A DNA stretch of 64,000 nucleotides from Mesobacillus harenae (GCF_013343715.1 NZ_JABUNR010000017.1:4008-68007); one strand, 5' to 3'; counted from the first letter of the stretch, positions 10,655 to 19,817 are shown. Numbers and translations: made by a program. Notes: generated from the sequence alone by a model not told the origin.

Positions 10655-11743
10655 ATGCTAAGACGTATCATTCAAGCCTGCTTCCTTATTATCGGAGGTA
10701 CGCTTGGTATATTCTTAATTCCTGATTTATTGTTGTTAATTGGTACAGAAGATATCGTGTTAATTAATAATCCGTATGTTTCTGCTGTCCTGGGTGCACT
10801 TATATTTTATTTTATTACGTTCTGGGCAGTTGATTATGTTACAAACTTCATAAAATGGGCAGAGGAATCCCTTATTAAAGCACCAATAACGGATGTCATC
10901 TTCGGCAGCATAGGACTGTTCTTTGGTCTGCTAGTTGCCTTTTTGATCGGCTTTGCCTTAAACGCCATTCAGGTTCCGATCGTTAATACGGTTGCACCTA
11001 CATTGCTTACTCTTCTTTTTGGGTATCTTGGGTTTCAAGTTGGCTTTAAGAAAAGAGACGAACTTTTGAACTTATTTTCAAACAAGATAGGAAAGAAAAA
11101 GTCTGGTGAAGAAGAGTCCGAAGAAGAACGTGCCGGAGATCTGAAGATTTTGGATACAAGCGTTATTATTGATGGCCGAATCGCTGATATCTGTCAGACG
11201 GGTTTCTTAGAAGGCACGATGGTGATCCCGCAGTTTGTTTTAGAAGAGCTTCAGCATATTGCTGATTCATCAGATGTGTTAAAGCGAAACCGTGGACGCC
11301 GCGGCCTGGATATATTAAACCGGATTCAAAAAGAACTGGCCATTAAAGTAGAGATTTATGAAGGTGACTTTGAAGAAATTCAGGAAGTAGACAGCAAGCT
11401 TGTTAAACTTGCAAAAATAACAAGCGGAGTTGTTGTTACCAATGACTTTAACCTGAACAAAGTATGTGAACTTCAGGGAGTAGCTGTATTAAATATTAAT
11501 GATCTAGCAAATGCCGTTAAACCAGTTGTTCTTCCTGGTGAGGAGCTAAATATTCAGGTCATCAAAGATGGAAAAGAGCATAATCAAGGAATCGCCTATC
11601 TTGATGATGGGACAATGATTGTTGTTGAGGAAGGCCGTGATTATATCGGCAAACGAATAGACGTGCTAGTAACAAGTGTATTGCAAACCTCTGCTGGCCG
11701 TATGATTTTTGCAAAACCAAAACTATTGGAAAAAGCTTTATAA
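10655..11743 (+). CDS. yacL: YacL, membrane PIN/TRAM-domain protein
   Basis: A 362-aa membrane protein with about four N-terminal transmembrane helices (roughly 5-28, 40-60, 82-104 and 110-130), an acidic/charged linker at 140-162, a PIN nuclease-like domain starting with the motif LDTSVIIDGR (D167, D173), and a C-terminal TRAM domain (about 295-355) that usually binds RNA. The family is widely conserved in Firmicutes and its substrate is not settled. ATG 10655 follows AAGGAGGTG. A TATAAT at 10629-10634 lies right upstream, so the transcript would begin very near the ribosome binding site. Confidence 0.93.
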   Translation: MLRRIIQACFLIIGGTLGIFLIPDLLLLIGTEDIVLINNPYVSAVLGALIFYFITFWAVDYVTNFIKWAEESLIKAPITDVIFGSIGLFFGLLVAFLIGFALNAIQVPIVNTVAPTLLTLLFGYLGFQVGFKKRDELLNLFSNKIGKKKSGEEESEEERAGDLKILDTSVIIDGRIADICQTGFLEGTMVIPQFVLEELQHIADSSDVLKRNRGRRGLDILNRIQKELAIKVEIYEGDFEEIQEVDSKLVKLAKITSGVVVTNDFNLNKVCELQGVAVLNINDLANAVKPVVLPGEELNIQVIKDGKEHNQGIAYLDDGTMIVVEEGRDYIGKRIDVLVTSVLQTSAGRMIFAKPKLLEKAL

Positions 11744-11761
11744 GTAGATAGGAGTTTTTAT

Positions 11762-12460
11762 ATGGCTTATCAGGTCATTATTCCGGCGGCTGGACAGGGG
11801 AAAAGAATGGGGGCGCAGAAGAACAAGCTGCTCCTCAAATTGGATGGCATTCCGGTTCTTATCCATACCCTTAGAGTGTTCGATCGAGATCCAGAATGCG
11901 GTGGAATTATCCTTGCAATTCATCCTCATGATAAAGAGGAACTTTTAAAACTGTTGGATGAATACAGCATTCAGCAGGAAATCAGCCTTGTTGCCGGCGG
12001 AAAAGAGCGGCAGCACAGTGTATATAATGCCGCAAAAGCAGCGAAGCCTGAAGGAATAATCTTGGTTCACGACGGTGCTAGGCCGTTTATTGAAACAAAC
12101 ACGATTCATGAGCTTATCAATAAAGCATCCAGCATGGGTGCAGCGGTGGCGGCTGTTCAGGTGAAGGATACAATGAAAATCGCAAAGAACGGCTTAGTTA
12201 CAGAAACGGTGGAGCGATCCAGCTTGTGGGCAGTCCAAACCCCACAAGCTTTTCGTGTTTCCACTCTTATAAAAGCCCATCAGGCGGCCGAACAAGAAGG
12301 TTTTTCAGGAACCGATGATGCGAGCCTTGTGGAGCGCCTCAACATAGACGTAGCCATTGTTGAAGGAACATATGACAATATTAAGCTGACTACACCTGAA
12401 GATCTTTATTTTGCGGAAGCAATAATTCAAAAGCGCCGGAGGGTGGGCAACAAAATATAA
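11762..12460 (+). CDS. ispD: 2-C-methyl-D-erythritol 4-phosphate cytidylyltransferase
   Basis: IspD joins CTP and MEP to give CDP-ME, the third step of the non-mevalonate isoprenoid pathway. The 232-aa protein has the N-terminal nucleotidyltransferase motif PAAGQGKRMG (residues 8-17) with the K residue shortly after, and the VHDGARPF motif near 101-108 that binds metal and substrate. The length is normal. It starts 18 bp after yacL and is directly followed by ispF, encoding a later enzyme of the same pathway. Confidence 0.97.
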   Translation: MAYQVIIPAAGQGKRMGAQKNKLLLKLDGIPVLIHTLRVFDRDPECGGIILAIHPHDKEELLKLLDEYSIQQEISLVAGGKERQHSVYNAAKAAKPEGIILVHDGARPFIETNTIHELINKASSMGAAVAAVQVKDTMKIAKNGLVTETVERSSLWAVQTPQAFRVSTLIKAHQAAEQEGFSGTDDASLVERLNIDVAIVEGTYDNIKLTTPEDLYFAEAIIQKRRRVGNKI

Positions 12461-12475
12461 TGGGGGAATTTGAAT

Positions 12476-12955
12476 ATGTTTCGAATCGGACAAGGCTTTG
12501 ACGTACATCAATTAACGGAAGGCCGTCCGCTGATAATTGGCGGAATCACAATTCCGTATGAAAAGGGACTGCTCGGGCATTCAGATGCGGATGTGTTATT
12601 GCATACTATTTCTGACGCCTGTCTCGGTGCAATTGCAGCTGGAGACATTGGCAAACATTTTCCAGATACTGATCCGGAGTTCAAAGATGCTGATTCAGCT
12701 AAGCTTATGGAACTGGTATGGGAGTTGGTAACGAACAAGGGCTATGAACTAGTAAATATCGATTGTACAATAATGGCCGAAAAACCTAAGATGGCACCTT
12801 ATATAGAGTCTATGCAAGCTAGGATTGCCGAGCTCCTGAAAGCGGCTCCCGAGCAGGTCAATGTAAAAGCAACCACAACCGAAAAATTAGGCTTTACGGG
12901 CCGTGGCGAGGGAATCGCAGCACAGGCAGTTGTTTTACTTAAAAAGTCCTTATAA
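12476..12955 (+). CDS. ispF: 2-C-methyl-D-erythritol 2,4-cyclodiphosphate synthase
   Basis: IspF cyclises CDP-ME-2P to MEcPP with loss of CMP. The 159-aa product shows the zinc ligands in GFDVHQ (D8, H10) and the HSDADVLLH segment, and the conserved KATTTEKLGFTGRGEG signature near the C-terminus. A TTG lies 6 bases upstream in frame, but ATG 12476 gives the MFRIGQGFDVHQ N-terminus and sits 8 bases after GGGGG. The gene is separated from ispD by 15 bp and they form one transcription unit. Confidence 0.97.
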   Translation: MFRIGQGFDVHQLTEGRPLIIGGITIPYEKGLLGHSDADVLLHTISDACLGAIAAGDIGKHFPDTDPEFKDADSAKLMELVWELVTNKGYELVNIDCTIMAEKPKMAPYIESMQARIAELLKAAPEQVNVKATTTEKLGFTGRGEGIAAQAVVLLKKSL

Positions 12956-13032
12956 AAGTGGAATGACCTTTATTAAGAGGTCTCGGCATGGTAAAATAAC
13001 CAAGTTATATTAGTTTTTAAAGGAGGATTCCC

Positions 13033-14487
13033 ATGTCAGAAATTCGTGTACGATATGCACCTAGTCCTACCGGGCATTTACATATAGGGAATGCGCGCAC
13101 AGCGTTATTCAATTATTTATATGCAAGAAATCAAGGCGGGAAATTTATTATTCGTATTGAAGATACAGATAGGAAAAGAAACATTGCAGGCGGAGAGGAA
13201 AGTCAGCTCCGTTATTTAAAATGGCTTGGGATTGATTGGGATGAAAGCATAGATATAGAAGGCGAGTATGGTCCGTACAGACAATCCGAGCGTAATGACC
13301 TTTACGAGAAATATTATAAAGAGCTGTTGGCGAACGGCAAGGCGTACAAATGTTACTGCACGGAGGAGGAGTTAGAGGCGGAGCGTGAGGCACAATTAGC
13401 TAAAAATGAAACTCCGCAATATTCCGGGAGATGCCGTTCCTTGACTCAAAAAGAGCAGGAGGCTCTAGTACAGGAAGGACGCCAGCCAAGCATTCGGATC
13501 AAAGTCCCTCAGGGTAGATCATTTGAGTTTGAGGACATGGTTAAAGGGATGGTTTCTTTTGAATCTGAGGGAATAGGCGATTGGGTAATGGTGAAAAAAG
13601 ATGGTACACCAACTTACAATTTTGCGGTTGCCGTTGATGATCACCTCATGAAAATCTCACATGTTCTGCGCGGAGATGATCATATCTCCAACACACCTAA
13701 ACAGCTGATGGTTTATGAGGCTCTTAATTGGGACATACCTGTATTTGGCCATATGACATTAATAGTGAATGAGAGCAGGAAAAAGTTAAGCAAACGGGAT
13801 GAATCGATTATCCAATTTATCGAGCAATACAAGGATCTCGGTTATCTTCCTGAAGCATTATTCAACTTCATTACCCTGCTTGGCTGGTCTCCGGCCGGGG
13901 AAGAGGAGATTTTTTCTAAGAACGAACTGATCGATATCTTTGATCCTGAACGTTTATCTAAATCTCCAGCATTATTCGATCAGCAAAAGCTAAGCTGGAT
14001 GAACAACCAATACATGAAAAAGGTAGAGCTTGAAAGAGTGGTTGACCTTGCTCTCCCTCATCTAGAAGAGGCGGGAAGAGTGAGCCGTAGCCGTACGGAA
14101 GAGGAAAGCAGATGGGTTAAGAGCCTGATTTCTTTATTCCAGGAGAAAATGAGTTACGGTGCAGAAATTGTTGAGATGACAGATATGTTCTTTAAGGATG
14201 AGATCAGCTATGAAGCAGAAGCTGACGCTGTTTTAAAAGAAGAACAGGTTCCGGAAGTACTGGAGGCATTCCTCACCGAAATTGAAGCATTACCTGAATT
14301 TAATGCTGCAGGTATTAAAGCAGCATTAAAAGCGGTTCAAAAATCTACTGGCTATAAAGGAAAACAGCTATTTATGCCTGTTCGTGCTGCGGCTACTGGG
14401 CAGACACATGGGCCGGATCTTCCTCTAGCTATGGAGCTCCTCGGCAGAGAGAAGATAAAAAAACGTCTAAATAACTTACTTCAATAA
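13033..14487 (+). CDS. gltX: Glutamyl-tRNA synthetase
   Basis: Class I aminoacyl-tRNA synthetase charging tRNA-Glu, and in Bacillus also tRNA-Gln for later amidation by GatCAB (a family fact, not seen here). The 484-aa protein has the HIGH-type motif PSPTGHLHIGNA at residues 10-21 and the KMSKS-type motif KKLSKRD near 251-257. A cysteine-rich insertion (KCYCTEEE) near 107-114 lies in the acceptor-binding region. ATG 13033 follows AAAGGAGGA. It precedes the cysteine T-box and cysE as in B. subtilis. Confidence 0.97.
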   Translation: MSEIRVRYAPSPTGHLHIGNARTALFNYLYARNQGGKFIIRIEDTDRKRNIAGGEESQLRYLKWLGIDWDESIDIEGEYGPYRQSERNDLYEKYYKELLANGKAYKCYCTEEELEAEREAQLAKNETPQYSGRCRSLTQKEQEALVQEGRQPSIRIKVPQGRSFEFEDMVKGMVSFESEGIGDWVMVKKDGTPTYNFAVAVDDHLMKISHVLRGDDHISNTPKQLMVYEALNWDIPVFGHMTLIVNESRKKLSKRDESIIQFIEQYKDLGYLPEALFNFITLLGWSPAGEEEIFSKNELIDIFDPERLSKSPALFDQQKLSWMNNQYMKKVELERVVDLALPHLEEAGRVSRSRTEEESRWVKSLISLFQEKMSYGAEIVEMTDMFFKDEISYEAEADAVLKEEQVPEVLEAFLTEIEALPEFNAAGIKAALKAVQKSTGYKGKQLFMPVRAAATGQTHGPDLPLAMELLGREKIKKRLNNLLQ

Positions 14488-14503
14488 TATTATTTCGATT
14501 TTT

Positions 14504-14531
14504 TTGGTTAACAGATCGGAAAAAGTATAAT
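14504..14531 (+). promoter_or_regulatory. cysE-cysS T-box promoter
   Basis: A -35 element TTGGTT at 14504-14509 and -10 element TATAAT at 14526-14531 are 16 bp apart and lie just before the T-box leader. Confidence 0.7.
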
Positions 14532-14564
14532 ATAGTAAGAGTAATTCATTTTTATAATTCAAAG

Positions 14565-14808
14565 TGTTGAAGAGGATAAGTAAAAAAACAAAGCTTTTTA
14601 GAGAGAACCATCATCGGCTGAAAGTGGTTTAAGCCCCTTGTTTTTTGAAATGCACCTCAGAGCCCCTGGCCGAAAGGAAGCTATCTTCCAAGTAGATCAG
14701 GGCGGGACCGCCCGTTACCAGGTTTAAGTTGAGGCAATGCAATAATGGCCTAAACAGAGTGGAACCGCGCATTCAGCGTCTCTGTCATTTGACGGAGGCG
14801 CTTTTTAT
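14565..14808 (+). promoter_or_regulatory. Cysteine-specific T-box riboswitch
   Basis: A T-box leader senses uncharged tRNA-Cys. The canonical T-box sequence AGAGTGGAACCGCG is at 14756-14769. The specifier codon is likely TGC (Cys) at 14651-14653, inside GAAATGCACC of the stem I specifier loop. The terminator AGCGTCTCTGT / ACGGAGGCGCT with TTTTTA is at 14775-14808 and competes with the antiterminator that includes the T-box motif. The downstream genes cysE and cysS, cysteine synthesis and charging, agree with a Cys specifier. Confidence 0.93.
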
Positions 14809-14840
14809 TATGTTTAAAACTTTTAACCCAGCCATAAACC

Positions 14841-15195
14841 AACCTAGCCCTCGGGTCATAAGCCAAACCCCTTCAGAAGTCACAAAACGACTTCCTGCGG
14901 TGTTCGTCTTATGCCAGTCTAGTGGCGCCGCCTAGCTTCTCGAGATTGCTTCGGTCCAGCCGATGAAGTCAAAGAACGACTTTAACTTCTGGCCCTGCAG
15001 CACTTGTCGAAGCTAACCAGGCGGCTCTACATTTCGGGCAGTCGGGGCTGATCGAGGCGCTTGTGCTTTTGTTATATCTAGCTTCAGCGCCTAGCCCCTC
15101 GGGTCATAAGCCAAACCCCTTCAGAAGTCAAAAAACGACTTCCTGCGGTGTTCGTCTTATGCCTGTCAGGGCTGATCGAGGCGCTTGTGCTTTTG
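14841..15195. repeat. Block of palindromic spacer repeats before cysE
   Basis: About 355 bp of repeat sequence separates the T-box terminator from cysE. Two near-identical segments (14843-14917 and 15090-15173) share TCATAAGCCAAACCCCTTC and CCTGCGGTGTTCGTCTTATG. A third, more degenerate unit lies between them (14921-15070). Each unit is a long imperfect palindrome with GAAGTC-(A-rich loop)-GACTTC at its tip and a tail like GAGGCGCTTGTGCTTTT. The tail of the last unit ends only 10 bases before the cysE ribosome binding site. Confidence 0.85.
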
Positions 15196-15214
15196 AGGGA
15201 GGAGGAGGAGAAGT

Positions 15215-15883
15215 ATGTTCAAGTTGATAAAGGAAGACATTGAAGTTGTTTTTGAACAAGACCCAGCGGCTAGAACATCTCTTGAGGTCATTTTGACTTA
15301 TTCGGGGCTGCATGCAATTTGGGCTCATCGGTTTGCACACGCATGTTATAAACGAAAATTCTTTTTTATAGCCCGTTTAATCTCTCAAATTAGCCGTTTT
15401 TTTACGGGTATAGAAATTCATCCAGGTGCTAAAATCGGCCGAAGGCTTTTTATCGATCATGGCATGGGAGTAGTTATTGGGGAAACATGTGAAATCGGCG
15501 ATAATGTAACTATTTTTCAAGGTGTCACACTTGGAGGGACGGGCAAAGAAAAGGGCAAGCGCCATCCGACCGTAATGGATAATGCTTTGATTGCTACGGG
15601 AGCGAAAGTACTAGGTTCGATCACTATTGGGGAAAATTCGAAGGTAGGGGCAGGTTCTGTTGTGCTAAAAGATGTACCGCCAAACTCCACCGTCGTTGGA
15701 ATACCTGGAGAAGTGGTAGTTCAGGACGGAGTTAGAAAGCGGATTGATTTAGATCACTGCAATCTTCCTGATCCTCGCGGCGACCGGTTTAAAGAAATCG
15801 AGGCAGAATTGCAGAAGTTAAACAAAGAACTTAATGATTTGAAGGCAGAAAGGAGTAAAGTAAATGCCAATTCAAATTTATAA
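15215..15883 (+). CDS. cysE: Serine O-acetyltransferase
   Basis: CysE acetylates serine with acetyl-CoA, giving O-acetylserine for cysteine synthesis. The 222-aa protein has an N-terminal helical region and a left-handed parallel beta-helix built from hexapeptide repeats (about 65-170), including the active-site stretch IDHGMGVVIGET with the catalytic His-Asp pair, and GGTGKEKGKRHP. The C-terminal ~30 residues are a charged coiled coil. ATG 15215 follows GGGAGGAGGAGGAG, an unusually long purine tract. The T-box upstream makes expression depend on tRNA-Cys charging. It overlaps cysS by 20 bp. Confidence 0.96.
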   Translation: MFKLIKEDIEVVFEQDPAARTSLEVILTYSGLHAIWAHRFAHACYKRKFFFIARLISQISRFFTGIEIHPGAKIGRRLFIDHGMGVVIGETCEIGDNVTIFQGVTLGGTGKEKGKRHPTVMDNALIATGAKVLGSITIGENSKVGAGSVVLKDVPPNSTVVGIPGEVVVQDGVRKRIDLDHCNLPDPRGDRFKEIEAELQKLNKELNDLKAERSKVNANSNL

Positions 15884-17264
15884 TACACTCACTAGAAAAA
15901 AAGAAGAATTCACTCCTCTTGAAGAGGGAAAAATCAAAATGTATGTTTGCGGGCCAACCGTATATAATTATATTCATATCGGTAACGCTCGTCCTCCTAT
16001 TGTATTCGATACAGTCCGTCGTTATTTTGAATTCAGAGGGTATGATGTTCAATATATTTCTAACTTCACAGATGTGGATGATAAATTAATCCGCGTCGCT
16101 AACGAATTAGGTGAGGATGTGCCTTCCATTGCCGAACGGTTTATCAATGCCTACTTTGAAGATGTTTCGGCACTAGGCTGCAAAAAAGCAGATGTTCACC
16201 CCAGGGTAACAGAAACGATGGACATAATCATTGACTTTATTGCTGCACTCATTGAAAAAGGCTATGCATATGAATCAGGCGGAGATGTCTATTATCGGAC
16301 GAGAATGTTTAATGGATACGGTAAACTTTCTCATCAATCAATAGACGAATTAAGGCTTGGCTCCCGGATTGAAGTGGGTGAGAAAAAGCAAGATGCTCTA
16401 GACTTTGCACTATGGAAAGCGGCAAAGAAAGGTGAAATATCGTGGGAAAGTCCTTGGGGAAGCGGGCGCCCAGGCTGGCACATTGAATGCTCTGCGATGG
16501 CTAGGAAATATCTCGGTGATACGATCGATATTCATGCCGGCGGCCAGGATCTAGCGTTCCCGCATCATGAAAATGAAATTGCCCAGTCGGAAGCGCTGAC
16601 AGGAAAACCATTTGCGAAATATTGGATGCATAACGGTTATATTAATATTGATAATGAAAAGATGTCCAAGTCACTTGGCAACTTCGTAATGGTTCACGAT
16701 ATTATAAAGAATCATGATCCGCAGGTGCTAAGGTTTTTCATGCTCTCTGTTCATTACCGCAATCCGGTTAATTACAGTGAAGAGCTGCTGAGTACCACGA
16801 AGGCTGCATTTGATCGGCTGAAAACATCGTACCATAACTTAAAGCACAGGCTGGAGGCAAGTTCAGGGCTGACTGACAACAACCAGGAGTGGGGAAAAAA
16901 GATCACTGCTTTGCACGAACAGTTTATTGCTGCAATGGATGATGATTTTAATACTGCAAATGCTATTTCTGTTTTATTTGATCTTTCTAAACTGGCAAAT
17001 CTGTATTTATTGGAGAAGAATACAGCTGAGTCTGTGATTAAAGAATTTATTAATGAATACGAACAGCTATTTAGTGTACTCGGTTTATCTTTAGAAACAG
17101 AAACTGAGTTGCTTGATGAAGAAATTGAGGCATTGATTGCTAAGCGAATTCAAGCTAGGAAAGAACGTAACTTTCAGCTTGCAGATGAGATCCGTGATCA
17201 ATTGAAGGAAATGAATGTGATTTTGGAAGATACTCCTCAGGGCATCAGATGGAAAAGAGGCTGA
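15864..17264 (+). CDS. cysS: Cysteinyl-tRNA synthetase
   Basis: CysRS charges tRNA-Cys. The 466-aa protein shows zinc ligand C29 in MYVCGPTVY, the HIGH motif HIGNA at 38-42, further zinc ligands in HIECSAMA (about 206-213) and HHENEIAQSEA (about 233-243), and the KMSKS motif exactly as KMSKS near 269-273. ATG 15864 lies inside the end of cysE, preceded by AAAGGAG, so translation is coupled to cysE and both are controlled by the T-box. Confidence 0.97.
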   Translation: MPIQIYNTLTRKKEEFTPLEEGKIKMYVCGPTVYNYIHIGNARPPIVFDTVRRYFEFRGYDVQYISNFTDVDDKLIRVANELGEDVPSIAERFINAYFEDVSALGCKKADVHPRVTETMDIIIDFIAALIEKGYAYESGGDVYYRTRMFNGYGKLSHQSIDELRLGSRIEVGEKKQDALDFALWKAAKKGEISWESPWGSGRPGWHIECSAMARKYLGDTIDIHAGGQDLAFPHHENEIAQSEALTGKPFAKYWMHNGYINIDNEKMSKSLGNFVMVHDIIKNHDPQVLRFFMLSVHYRNPVNYSEELLSTTKAAFDRLKTSYHNLKHRLEASSGLTDNNQEWGKKITALHEQFIAAMDDDFNTANAISVLFDLSKLANLYLLEKNTAESVIKEFINEYEQLFSVLGLSLETETELLDEEIEALIAKRIQARKERNFQLADEIRDQLKEMNVILEDTPQGIRWKRG

Positions 17265-17268
17265 CCGA

Positions 17269-17694
17269 ATGCTTCCTTATGAAAAAAATGTTGATGAAAA
17301 ACAGCTGAACAGTCTGGCTCTAGCTTATATGGGCGATGCCGTGTATGAACTGCATATACGGCACCACCTACTGCAATCCGGCAGAGTCCGTCCAAATGAT
17401 CTCCATCGAAAAGCAACGTTGTATGTTTCTGCAAAAGCACAATCCCGTATCCTGTTTCAGCTGATGAACAGCGGTAGATTGTCAGAGCAGGAAATAACAA
17501 TCGCCAAAAGGGGCCGCAACGCCAAATCAGGTACGATTCCTAAAAATACGGATGTACAAACTTATCGGCACAGTACTGCGTTTGAAGCACTAATTGGTTA
17601 TTTATATCTGGGTGAGGAACATGAACGGCTGGAGGAATTGATCACTGCTGCTATTGCTATTGTTGAAGATGAAAAGGGAGGAACAACTAGATGA
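17269..17694 (+). CDS. mrnC: Mini-ribonuclease III
   Basis: Mini-III matures the ends of 23S rRNA in Bacillus. The 141-aa protein consists only of an RNase III catalytic domain without dsRNA-binding domain: the signature LALAYMGDAVYEL at 16-28 contains the metal-binding D23 and E27, and the second acidic cluster is in the FEALIGYLYL region near 105-115. It starts 4 bp after cysS and overlaps rlmB by 4 bp (ATGA). Confidence 0.95.
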   Translation: MLPYEKNVDEKQLNSLALAYMGDAVYELHIRHHLLQSGRVRPNDLHRKATLYVSAKAQSRILFQLMNSGRLSEQEITIAKRGRNAKSGTIPKNTDVQTYRHSTAFEALIGYLYLGEEHERLEELITAAIAIVEDEKGGTTR

Positions 17695-18428
17695 ATGAAG
17701 AAACTATTATTGGAAAAAACCCTGTAATCGAAGCTCTTAAATCCAGCCGGGATATTAATAAAATTTTAATCGCTGAAGGGTCCCAGCGTATGCAGCCAAT
17801 CGTTGCCCTTGCAAAAGAAGCAAATGTAATTGTGCAATTCGTCCCTAAGAAAAAAATTGATCAAATGTCAGAGGGTAACCACCAGGGTGTTATAGCGCAT
17901 GTTGCAGCCTATCAATATGCAGAATTAGATGACCTATTTGCAGCGGCAGAAAAGAAAAATGAGTCACCATTCTTCTTGCTTCTTGATGAGATAGAGGATC
18001 CGCATAATCTCGGCTCAATTATGAGAACGGCCGATGCCACCGGAGCTCACGGAATCATTATTCCTAAACGCAGGTCTGTTGGCTTGACCGCTTCTGTAGC
18101 GAAAGCTTCCACAGGGGCTATAGAATATATACCGGTCGTCCGGGTTACAAATATGGCCAGGACAATCGAGGATTTGAAAGAAAGAGGAGTATGGATCGCA
18201 GGAACAGATGCGTCAGGCAAAGAAGATTATCGAACCTTCGATGGGACACTTCCGCTTGGATTAATAATTGGCAGTGAAGGGAAAGGAATGGGCAGGCTTG
18301 TCAGAGATAAATGTGACTTTCTTATCAATCTGCCAATGGCTGGCAAGGTAACCTCGTTAAATGCCTCAGTTGCTGCGGCTTTGCTGATGTATGAGGTTTA
18401 CCGAAAGCGTCATCCTATAGGAAAATAA
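17691..18428 (+). CDS. rlmB: 23S rRNA (guanosine-2'-O-)-methyltransferase, RlmB/TrmH family
   Basis: SpoU-class (SPOUT) methyltransferase with a trefoil-knot fold. The 245-aa protein has an N-terminal substrate-binding domain (about 1-80) and the three family motifs NLGSIMRTADATGA (about 105-118), IIGSEGKGMG (about 191-200) and LPMAGKVTSLNASVAAA (about 212-228). B. subtilis YacO is the equivalent; the exact methylated guanosine is inferred from E. coli RlmB. It overlaps mrnC by 4 bp and is 1 bp from the next gene. Confidence 0.92.
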   Translation: MNEETIIGKNPVIEALKSSRDINKILIAEGSQRMQPIVALAKEANVIVQFVPKKKIDQMSEGNHQGVIAHVAAYQYAELDDLFAAAEKKNESPFFLLLDEIEDPHNLGSIMRTADATGAHGIIIPKRRSVGLTASVAKASTGAIEYIPVVRVTNMARTIEDLKERGVWIAGTDASGKEDYRTFDGTLPLGLIIGSEGKGMGRLVRDKCDFLINLPMAGKVTSLNASVAAALLMYEVYRKRHPIGK

Positions 18429-18429
18429 A

Positions 18430-18939
18430 ATGGATATCCTCCTTGTAGACGGATATAACATTATTGGAGCTTGGCCAGAGCTTTCCCAATTAAAAGTCAG
18501 GGATTTATCAGCGGCCAGAGATCGTCTTATTGAAAAAATGGCAGAATACCAAGCGTACACTGGTTATCGAGTCATTGTCATTTTTGATGCCCACTTTGTT
18601 ACGGGTACAGAAACGAAATATAAAAATTATAAGGTTGATGTTATCTTTACTAAAGAGGGAGAAACGGCTGATGAGCGAATTGAGAAATTGGCAATTCAGC
18701 TGAATAACCGGGTGACACAGATCCATGTAGCCACTTCAGACTTCACTGAGCAATGGGCCATTTTTGGACAAGGCGCCTTAAGAAAGTCTGCCAGGGAACT
18801 GCTGACAGAAATAAATATTGTTGAAAGCAGGATTGAAAAAAGAGTTCGCCATATTCAGCAGAAACGTCCTGTTAGCAAGATTCCTCTGAGTGATAAAGTG
18901 GCAGAAACTTTTGAAAAATGGCGCAGAGGCGATAAATGA
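18430..18939 (+). CDS. rae1: Rae1 (YacP), ribosome-associated NYN endoribonuclease
   Basis: Rae1 is a PIN-like NYN-domain endonuclease that cleaves mRNA in the ribosomal A site in B. subtilis. The 169-aa protein starts with the family signature ILLVDGYNIIGAWPEL, whose D is a catalytic acid, and has further acidic motifs in IFDAHFV (about 47-53) and TSDFTEQW (about 98-105). The C-terminal 50 residues are basic. It starts 1 bp after rlmB. Confidence 0.93.
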   Translation: MDILLVDGYNIIGAWPELSQLKVRDLSAARDRLIEKMAEYQAYTGYRVIVIFDAHFVTGTETKYKNYKVDVIFTKEGETADERIEKLAIQLNNRVTQIHVATSDFTEQWAIFGQGALRKSARELLTEINIVESRIEKRVRHIQQKRPVSKIPLSDKVAETFEKWRRGDK

Positions 18940-18943
18940 GCAG

Positions 18944-18973
18944 TTGACGCCTAAAAAATTCCTGCTGTATAAT
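18944..18973 (+). promoter_or_regulatory. sigH promoter
   Basis: -35 TTGACG at 18944-18949 and -10 TATAAT at 18968-18973 with an 18-bp spacer, just after the rae1 stop codon. It is a sigma-A type promoter 34 bp before the sigH start; in B. subtilis the corresponding promoter is repressed by AbrB. Confidence 0.85.
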
Positions 18974-19006
18974 ATTTCTATCTATGGAAGCGGCGGGGGG
19001 ATCTGT

Positions 19007-19657
19007 TTGAATATTGACTTCAGGGCTAAAACCAATTCAAAGTACGCTGAATTAGAAGACGAGTTTATTGTGGAAGCAGTTCACAAAGGAGAAAGTGAAG
19101 CACTAGATTACTTGATACATAAATACCGTAATTTTGTGCGTGCCAAAGCAAGGTCATATTTTTTAATCGGAGCAGATAAAGAAGATATCGTTCAGGAAGG
19201 CATGATAGGATTATACAAAGCCATTCGGGATTTTAAAGAGGACAAGCTCACTTCTTTTAAAGCGTTTGCAGAACTATGTATCACTCGACAAATTATTACT
19301 GCGATTAAAACAGCCACTAGACAGAAACATATTCCGCTCAACTCCTACATCTCACTGGATAAGCCTATTTATGATGAAGAATCGGACCGAACCCTGATGG
19401 ACGTACTGTCAGGAGCAAAAGTAATGGATCCTGAAGAACTAATAATTAACCAGGAAGAATTCGACCAAATCGAGGTTAAAATGGCGGAGCTTTTAAGTGA
19501 TCTTGAAAGAAAAGTTTTGGCGCTTTACCTTGACGGACAATCCTATCAGGAAATTTCCGAAGAATTAAACCGGCATGTAAAATCAATTGATAATGCTCTT
19601 CAGCGAGTTAAACGAAAACTCGAAAGATACCTGGAAATAAGAGAGATCTCCATTTGA
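19007..19657 (+). CDS. sigH: RNA polymerase sigma factor SigH
   Basis: SigH (sigma-30) drives the transition to stationary phase, competence and the start of sporulation. The 216-aa protein contains sigma region 2 (about 40-110, with the DIVQEGMIGLYKAIRDF core) and region 4 with an HTH (about 175-210, YQEISEELNRHVKSIDNAL). The start is TTG at 19007, after GGCGGGGGG; a longer frame reaches back to 18890 into rae1 but would lie upstream of the promoter, so it is rejected. Presence of sigH in this place agrees with a spore-forming Bacillaceae. Confidence 0.95.
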   Translation: MNIDFRAKTNSKYAELEDEFIVEAVHKGESEALDYLIHKYRNFVRAKARSYFLIGADKEDIVQEGMIGLYKAIRDFKEDKLTSFKAFAELCITRQIITAIKTATRQKHIPLNSYISLDKPIYDEESDRTLMDVLSGAKVMDPEELIINQEEFDQIEVKMAELLSDLERKVLALYLDGQSYQEISEELNRHVKSIDNALQRVKRKLERYLEIREISI

Positions 19658-19817
19658 TTTATGCCTAAACCCGCCATGAAACAGCCTTTTAAACAGGCTT
19701 GCTCTTATTGACACGTAATATCAGCCATGTTAAAGTTTTATAGATATAAATGATAGAATAAAGGTTAGTTATCGGCTTTTGTTTTCCGCTGCTATGCTAA
19801 CTGTAAGCAGGTGTCAT

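Noticed and set aside
14729..14935. 68-aa frame over the T-box terminator and repeats
   Set aside because: Crosses the T-box motif and repeat DNA; not a protein.
14841..15195. Possible CRISPR array
   Set aside because: Units are long, divergent palindromes with no uniform spacers and no cas genes nearby.
18890..19006. Longer N-terminus for SigH
   Set aside because: It would begin inside rae1 and upstream of the sigH promoter; the extra residues do not match the family.
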